The notes below the pieces were generated by a model. That model did no database searches, was not told where the DNA came from, and saw only the letters and a program-made list of their open reading frames with translations. A stretch of DNA of 9,583 nucleotides from assembly GCA_900544755.1 (NCBI GenBank), contig UQWQ01000074.1:1-9583 (forward strand). The letters are read 5' to 3'. This document shows, piece by piece, positions 6,164-9,583 of the stretch. Each line of letters starts with the position of its first letter. Position 1 is the first letter of the stretch. This DNA is from an uncultured Collinsella sp. (GTDB taxonomy: Bacteria; Actinomycetota; Coriobacteriia; Coriobacteriales; Coriobacteriaceae). Both the position numbers and the translations under genes were made by a program.

Positions 6164-7027
6164 TTATTCGATGACGGTGCGGGAGTTTTGCTTGCGCATG
6201 GTGGCGAGCATGTGTTTGGGGACGGCATGGACCATGCAGCTGCCGATGGTCACGCTCGCGGCGGCCTTAGCTGCATCGCTTGCGTTTTTGGTCGCGTAGC
6301 TGTGGTGGAAACGCTTGAGCATGGCGATGTCGTTGCCGCCGTCTCCATAGACCGCGACCTCGTCCTCGGCAATGCCGTAGTAACCCGCCAGCCAGGCCAC
6401 GCTCTCGCCCTTGTTGCATGCCGCGTCCGTGATCTCGAACATCACCGGATCGAACGGCGCGTTGACCACACGGTCCGAGCGCTCGGCAAGATACGCCTTA
6501 AGGTCGCGCTCCAGCTCGGGCGAGGTCACGCGACAATTGATCTTGCATACATCGTGGCGCAGGATGTCACCGATCGACTGGTCGAAATACTGCTCCTCGT
6601 GATACCCGCCGCGCGCACGCATGCCGCGCATCACGATGCGCTTGATGGGACTGTCCTTTTTAAAGCCCGCCTGATGCATCTCGAACGAACCGCTCGAGTA
6701 CATGCCATCGGGCGTGGAACAATCAAAGCAAATGTCCGGGAACGCCTTGAGCAGTTCCTCAGTGACCTGCGGATCGATGGTCCAAGTCTTGAGCACCTCG
6801 CCATGGCTGTCGCGCACGATGGATCCATTGGAGCAGCAGGCGTCAAGCGCCAAGCCCGTAAAGCCATGCTCGCCGATCGGCAACGTCGAGCGTCCAGTCG
6901 CGGGAACCACGTGCAGGCCAGCCTCAGTCAGCTCGCGAATGGCGCGGCGGATGGTCCCATCCGCCTCGTGCAGGGCGTTCAGCAGCGTTCCGTCTAAGTC
7001 ACTCGCGAACATCTTGATCATGGACAT
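6164..7027 (-). CDS. Cof-type HAD-IIB family phosphatase (287 aa)
   Basis: Members hydrolyse phosphate from sugar phosphates, nucleotides or flavin/pyridoxal phosphates through a phospho-aspartate intermediate. All four HAD motifs are visible: DLDGTLL at 10-16 (nucleophile D10, acid/base D12), PATGRS with T44, NKGESV with K206, and GDGGNDIAML at 228-237 with D229 and D233. The insert between motifs II and III has the size of a C2 cap. The length is normal for the subfamily. I start it at the ATG at 7025-7027, which follows GAAGGAG by about four bases; a second ATG two codons later has a ten-base gap and is equally possible. The longer upstream frame has no Shine-Dalgarno and would read through an inverted repeat. 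The substrate cannot be told from sequence. Confidence 0.9.
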   Translation of the reverse strand: MSMIKMFASDLDGTLLNALHEADGTIRRAIRELTEAGLHVVPATGRSTLPIGEHGFTGLALDACCSNGSIVRDSHGEVLKTWTIDPQVTEELLKAFPDICFDCSTPDGMYSSGSFEMHQAGFKKDSPIKRIVMRGMRARGGYHEEQYFDQSIGDILRHDVCKINCRVTSPELERDLKAYLAERSDRVVNAPFDPVMFEITDAACNKGESVAWLAGYYGIAEDEVAVYGDGGNDIAMLKRFHHSYATKNASDAAKAAASVTIGSCMVHAVPKHMLATMRKQNSRTVIE

Positions 7028-7076
7028 GCCTCTCCTTCGTCTGCCCGATATTGTAGACGAAGGAGAGGCATGTCCA
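7021..7076. repeat. Perfect 22-bp inverted repeat over the HAD gene start
   Basis: The arms occupy 7021-7042 and 7055-7076 with no mismatch and enclose a 12-nt loop (GCCCGATATTGT). The left arm contains the Shine-Dalgarno and start codon of the HAD gene; the right arm is a mirror copy, so the plus strand also shows AAGGAGAGGC-ATG. In a transcript reading through from the MFS gene, the stem would completely hide the HAD ribosome site. There is no T-run after it on the minus strand, so it is not a standard terminator. Confidence 0.85.
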
Positions 7077-7077
7077 A
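7050..7077 (-). promoter_or_regulatory. Possible promoter of the HAD gene
   Basis: On the minus strand TACAAT (7050-7055) is a 5-of-6 -10 match. TTGGAC (7072-7077) is a weak -35 at 16-bp spacing. Initiation near 7043 would give a leader of only about 15 nt that begins after the right arm of the inverted repeat, so this mRNA would escape the hairpin. Tentative, because the -35 is poor. Confidence 0.35.
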
Positions 7078-7136
7078 ACAATGCCGTCCCGGCGCGGCGT
7101 ACCACCGCCTTCACAAATTCACGGTGCCCCAGCGCG

Positions 7137-8399
7137 TTAAGACAATCGCCGCAATCGATTTTTCAGCCGATAAAACAGAGCCGTCGTCAACGTCAGCACC
7201 GCCAACATGGCTGCGAATACAATCGCCGGTGTCCATCGATCATATGCAACCCCGTACGTCAATTGGCCGATAGGTATTGCGCAGGAAAGGACCATGTAAA
7301 CGACCGAAAGCACTTTTCCGCAGAGCTCAGTCGGCGCTGCCCGCTGAACAAACGCGATGATTTCAACCGACGCAATGCTCGTCCACACCATGACCCATGC
7401 CGAACCAACCACAAACACGGTGAGCATGCATGCATCTGCGCCGAACAGTAGCGTGACAATGATCGGTGCGACTCCAAAACAGATCATCGCAACATATCGA
7501 CATATGCCATTGAAAGAAAAACGATGCGGCCAAATGCCGACCAAGCCACTGCCGGCAAGACCACCCAAGCCCATAGCCACCTCAACTATCCCAACGCAGG
7601 ACGATTGCATGCCGAGATGCTTTGTAACAATAATGGGAGCGCCAATCATTAGCCCAACCAACGCAAGGTTCAAAACTGCCGCAAGCAAAATCACAGCGAC
7701 CAATAATGCATTTTGCAACAGATACCGAATCGACTCCCGAAAATCGTTTCGGCATGTCGTACGAGTCGCGCCGTCTCCCATCGTTTCAAATGAGGCATTT
7801 TGCTTGAGCGCGCCCCCAAACAAGAGAGCTGAAATCGCAAACGCCACCGACGCGGTTGTGCAAAGAGCATCGATGCCAAAGTACCCATAGACTGCCGTCC
7901 CGACCACAGGGCCCAAGATATTGCTCACCATGGTCATCTGCGAAACCAATGCAGTGGCCCGCTCAACCTTCTCTTCACCCGCCATGCGCACCGTCTCAAT
8001 TTGGAGCATTGGCTTCAGCAGCGATTGAGAACCATATTGAACACAAAGTATCGCTACTACGACGACCGCAAGAGGCAATGAGTGCTTCATGGGGATAGAC
8101 AGCAGTGATGCAGTCATCAGAGCAATGCCGAGGGACACGAGGACCTCGCGATGTCTTCCCCTATCCGCCAAGATTCCGCCAACCGGAGTTGCAAGTACGC
8201 CGGGTATGAACGCTATCGCCGCGACGACGCCATATAACGTTGACGATCCACTGCGATCGAACAAGTAAAGTGGATACGCAAAGCACAGCGCCGACAGCAT
8301 CGAATACGTGCACAGCTGCGCAACCAGAAGTTCCGCGAGCCTGATTGACCGCACTGTTTTTGATTTCAACGAGACACCGACGTCTCTCAGCCCAGCCAT
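7137..8399 (-). CDS. MFS transporter, probable drug/metabolite exporter (420 aa)
   Basis: About 12 hydrophobic segments are spread over 420 residues, with a hydrophilic central loop near 199-228 dividing two halves. The loop between segments 2 and 3 carries the MFS motif A form GGILADRGRHR (74-84), and the segment PTELCGKVLSVVY (356-368) is the equivalent place in the second half. The general look is of the EntS/MFS_3 type of proton-driven exporters in the inner membrane. The ATG at 8397-8399 follows a G-rich site (AGGGGGTGG) by about five bases; a longer reading from 8477 would cross an operator and terminator and is unlikely. Third-position GC seems lower than in the activase gene, which could reflect transfer. 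A TetR gene lies just upstream and palindromic sites separate them, so efflux under TetR control is the natural reading. Substrate unknown. Confidence 0.88.
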   Translation of the reverse strand: MAGLRDVGVSLKSKTVRSIRLAELLVAQLCTYSMLSALCFAYPLYLFDRSGSSTLYGVVAAIAFIPGVLATPVGGILADRGRHREVLVSLGIALMTASLLSIPMKHSLPLAVVVVAILCVQYGSQSLLKPMLQIETVRMAGEEKVERATALVSQMTMVSNILGPVVGTAVYGYFGIDALCTTASVAFAISALLFGGALKQNASFETMGDGATRTTCRNDFRESIRYLLQNALLVAVILLAAVLNLALVGLMIGAPIIVTKHLGMQSSCVGIVEVAMGLGGLAGSGLVGIWPHRFSFNGICRYVAMICFGVAPIIVTLLFGADACMLTVFVVGSAWVMVWTSIASVEIIAFVQRAAPTELCGKVLSVVYMVLSCAIPIGQLTYGVAYDRWTPAIVFAAMLAVLTLTTALFYRLKNRLRRLS

Positions 8400-8412
8400 A
8401 AGCCCACCCCCT

Positions 8413-8433
8413 ATACATACCACTAGTATGTAT
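8413..8433. promoter_or_regulatory. Operator-like palindrome in the MFS promoter region (site 1)
   Basis: ATACATAC and GTATGTAT are perfect 8-bp arms around a 5-bp spacer. The site lies 14 bp upstream of the MFS start and overlaps a possible extended -10, TGGTATGTA, on the minus strand. The core ACATACC-N4-GTAT-N-TAT recurs at 8480-8498. This is the most likely target of the neighbouring TetR protein. Confidence 0.65.
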
Positions 8434-8444
8434 TTAATGACTTG

Positions 8445-8466
8445 AAAAGGGCAGCCGTGGCTACCC
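8445..8466 (-). terminator. Intrinsic terminator between the TetR and MFS genes
   Basis: On the minus strand GGGTAGCC (complement of 8459-8466) pairs with GGCTGCCC (complement of 8449-8456), including one G-U pair. It is followed at once by TTTT (A's at 8445-8448). It lies 34 bp after the TetR stop. It implies that the MFS gene is read mainly from its own promoter downstream, in the 8400-8445 interval. Confidence 0.65.
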
Positions 8467-8479
8467 TCACAAATCAATT

Positions 8480-8498
8480 ACATACCGTTGGTATCTAT
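8480..8498. promoter_or_regulatory. Operator-like palindrome at the TetR 3' end (site 2)
   Basis: ACATACC (8480-8486), four bases, then GTATCTAT (8491-8498) matches site 1 (ACATACC at 8415-8421, GTATGTAT at 8426-8433) with the same spacing and one difference in the fixed positions. The centres are about 65 bp apart, and the site abuts the TetR stop codon (8500-8502). It could hold a second dimer for looping or cooperative repression. Confidence 0.5.
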
Positions 8499-8499
8499 A

Positions 8500-9162
8500 T
8501 TACCACCCGGCGCGGTCCCATACGCCCCAAATCTGCGCCGTTGTCTGAAGCACTTCATTACCCAAATCGAGCCCCACCGCGGCAGCCATCTGCGCCAAAC
8601 ATTGTGCGCGAGCGAGCATTCGCTCCTTGGGCTCGAGCGGACGGAACAATGGCAGCAGCCAAAGATTCGCCAACAACGATACGGCCTCCGCCGCTTCGCG
8701 CGGGCATTCGCACGCAATGGAGCCGTCGGCGATGCCCTCCTCGATCACTGGCAAGAGACAGCCATCGGCCGACTCGTCAAATGAGCCCTGGTACTGCATC
8801 GCCAGTAGGCGCGAGCTTTTTACCGGATCTGCTGCAGGACGCATACGTGCCCATAGCTCAATTTGTGGAACAACGGACTCGGGAGCGTACAGTCGCTTGA
8901 GCTTTTGGGCTCCGGTCATATTACCGACGCCAAGCATCGAGCGGCGGTGCTCAACAATCGGAGTCATCGCCCGATCAAACGCGGCGTTGAAAATCTCTTC
9001 TTTGCTCTTGAAGTGATGATAGACAGCGCCCTTGGTCATGCCGTCGAGACGGTCAACGATATCTTGAATACTCGTCCCCTCATAACCCTGTGCGCAGAAT
9101 AGCTCCAGTGCCGCGTCGAGAATCTTCGCGACCGTCTCCTCGGGATATTTATTGCGACCCAT
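8500..9162 (-). CDS. TetR/AcrR-family regulator of the MFS exporter (220 aa)
   Basis: The N-terminal domain is a textbook TetR DNA-binding unit: ILDAALELFCAQGYEGTSIQ (about 14-33) followed by the recognition region MTKGAVYHHFKSKEEIF (42-58). The C-terminal half is an all-helical ligand domain rich in Leu, Met and Ala without a specific signature. I use the ATG at 9160-9162 because the protein then begins just before the first TetR helix, as is usual; its Shine-Dalgarno (GGATGGGCGG) is weak. An in-frame ATG at 9198 adds 12 residues but has no ribosome site. The gene stands next to the exporter, with matching palindromes in between, so local repression released by the exported compound is the expected scheme. 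Ligand unknown. Confidence 0.88.
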   Translation of the reverse strand: MGRNKYPEETVAKILDAALELFCAQGYEGTSIQDIVDRLDGMTKGAVYHHFKSKEEIFNAAFDRAMTPIVEHRRSMLGVGNMTGAQKLKRLYAPESVVPQIELWARMRPAADPVKSSRLLAMQYQGSFDESADGCLLPVIEEGIADGSIACECPREAAEAVSLLANLWLLPLFRPLEPKERMLARAQCLAQMAAAVGLDLGNEVLQTTAQIWGVWDRAGW

Positions 9163-9169
9163 AATCCGC

Positions 9170-9223
9170 CCATCCGCAACGCAAGCCTTGTGCCTCATTG
9201 CAGCATTTTAACGTTGCGGATGG
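9170..9223. repeat. 12-bp inverted repeat upstream of the TetR gene
   Basis: CCATCCGCAACG (9170-9181) and CGTTGCGGATGG (9212-9223) are perfect complements separated by 30 bp. One arm lies in the TetR leader next to the weak ribosome site, the other in the spacer of its likely promoter. A transcript reading through from the PII gene would form this stem; one starting at the TetR promoter would not. It could be an operator with widely spaced half sites or a read-through attenuator. Confidence 0.6.
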
Positions 9224-9234
9224 CAGACGGTCGA
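9205..9234 (-). promoter_or_regulatory. Likely promoter of the MFS-linked TetR gene
   Basis: On the minus strand TCGACC (9229-9234) and TAAAAT (9205-9210) match the -35 and -10 consensus at 4 and 5 of 6 positions, with 18-bp spacing. Transcription would start near 9198, giving a leader of about 36 nt. No copy of the ACATACC operator core is here. Confidence 0.4.
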
Positions 9235-9236
9235 TT

Positions 9237-9575
9237 CTACACCGCGGCGGGGCCATGTTCGCCGGTGCGAATGCGGATGACTTCCTCGACCGGCTCGACC
9301 CAGATCTTGCCGTCGCCGACGGCGCCGGTGCGGGCGGCATTGCAGATGATGTCGACAATTCCGTCGACATGTTCATCGGCGCAGATGAGGGTGAACTGCA
9401 CCTTAGGGATCGTGTTGACAAGCAACTCGTTGCCGCGCACGTATTCCTTCCAGCCATGCTGCGCGCCGCAGCCCTGCACCTGGTTGATGGTCATGCCGCG
9501 AACATCGGCAGCAAACAGCGCGTCTTTGAGAACCTCAAGTTTTTCCTGACGGACGATCGCCGTGATCTTCTTCAT
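9237..9575 (-). CDS. PII-family nitrogen regulatory protein (112 aa)
   Basis: PII proteins are cytoplasmic homotrimers that bind ATP/ADP and 2-oxoglutarate and switch ammonium channels and nitrogen enzymes. Visible here: the start MKKITAIVRQEKLEVLKDAL, the T-loop (about 36-55), the B-loop TGAVGDGK (83-90) and the C-terminal signature VIRIRTGE (99-106). The length of 112 matches GlnB/GlnK exactly. Residue 51, the Tyr modified by uridylylation or adenylylation in proteobacteria and actinobacteria, is Leu here, and position 46 is Val, with a Tyr at 45. Regulation is therefore probably by ligand binding alone. The ATG is eight bases from the window edge, so its ribosome site and any upstream partner (often the amt ammonium channel) are not visible. 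No obvious link to the TetR-MFS genes downstream. Confidence 0.93.
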   Translation of the reverse strand: MKKITAIVRQEKLEVLKDALFAADVRGMTINQVQGCGAQHGWKEYVRGNELLVNTIPKVQFTLICADEHVDGIVDIICNAARTGAVGDGKIWVEPVEEVIRIRTGEHGPAAV

Positions 9576-9583
9576 AGTGAATT

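Noticed and set aside
5908..6299. Plus-strand ORFs of 60-109 codons in the 5.9-6.3 kb interval
   Set aside because: They mirror the 41-codon minus-strand ORF and its leader, lack ribosome sites and have Arg/Pro/Ser-rich random-looking products. The minus-strand ORF has a perfect Shine-Dalgarno instead.
6188..6997. Plus-strand ORF antisense to the HAD gene
   Set aside because: Same in-register shadow effect; no ribosome site, no recognisable domain, and the HAD motifs are all on the minus strand.
7028..7114. Longer N-terminus for the HAD protein (start at 7114)
   Set aside because: Adds 29 residues encoded by the inverted repeat, with no ribosome site, and places the catalytic DLDGTLL motif unusually far from the N-terminus.
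7070..7273. Plus-strand 67-codon ORF with an apparent AAGGAGAGGC-ATG start
   Set aside because: The start is only the mirror copy created by the 22-bp inverted repeat. The frame then runs antisense into the MFS gene and shows no domain. Kept only as an oddity of the repeat.
8400..8477. Longer N-terminus for the MFS protein (start at 8477)
   Set aside because: It would encode the terminator and operator as protein and has no ribosome site; the ATG at 8399 fits the family better.
1..9583. CRISPR array, tRNA, rRNA, riboswitch or transposase gene
   Set aside because: I saw no regularly spaced direct repeats, no cloverleaf or rRNA segment, no riboswitch motif I recognise and no transposase or integrase motifs.

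Overview
The window reads like chromosomal DNA from a GC-rich anaerobic actinobacterium, most likely Coriobacteriia (Collinsella or a relative). This is inferred from three things: a giant 2-hydroxyacyl-CoA dehydratase activase-type protein, Shine-Dalgarno sites of the AAGGAGG/GGAGG type with strong G/C third-position bias, and the hairpin repeat TGTGAC..GTCACA, which I recall from such genomes. No taxon marker gene is present, so the assignment is tentative. Every protein gene I can support lies on the minus strand; a predicted small RNA is the only plus-strand gene.

Right to left, in the direction of transcription, the layout is as follows. A PII-family signalling protein (9575-9237) lacks the modifiable Tyr51. 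A TetR regulator (9162-8500) and an MFS exporter (8399-7137) follow, separated by an intrinsic terminator and two matching 19-bp operator-like sites. A Cof-type HAD phosphatase (7027-6164) has its ribosome binding site and start inside a perfect 22-bp inverted repeat. A 0.5-kb non-annotated region (6163-5635) comes next. A second TetR regulator (5634-4924, TTG start) is then coupled by a 12-bp gap to a 1593-residue tandem activase/HgdB-like fusion (4911-130), which ends in a clear intrinsic terminator.

The most interesting part is the 0.5-kb region. It contains a 41-codon minus-strand ORF (6009-5884) for a hydrophobic peptide with a strongly basic tail. The ORF has a textbook Shine-Dalgarno that is buried in a stable hairpin. 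Its promoter carries a near-perfect LexA/SOS box (6097-6116). Facing it is a plus-strand promoter (5787-5815) driving a predicted ~86-nt structured RNA (5822-5907), whose terminator overlaps the 3' end of the ORF in antisense. This is the architecture of an SOS-induced type I toxin-antitoxin locus, comparable in logic to tisB/istR. The promoter and leader of the toxin and those of the RNA share three collinear sequence blocks in inverted orientation, and the whole module is bracketed by two near-identical 29-bp hairpin repeats.

The TetR-activase pair looks like an operon in which the regulator controls a redox-driven, iron-sulfur ATPase system of unknown substrate. The TetR-MFS pair looks like a typical ligand-induced efflux cassette. 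The HAD and PII genes show no functional link to their neighbours within the window.
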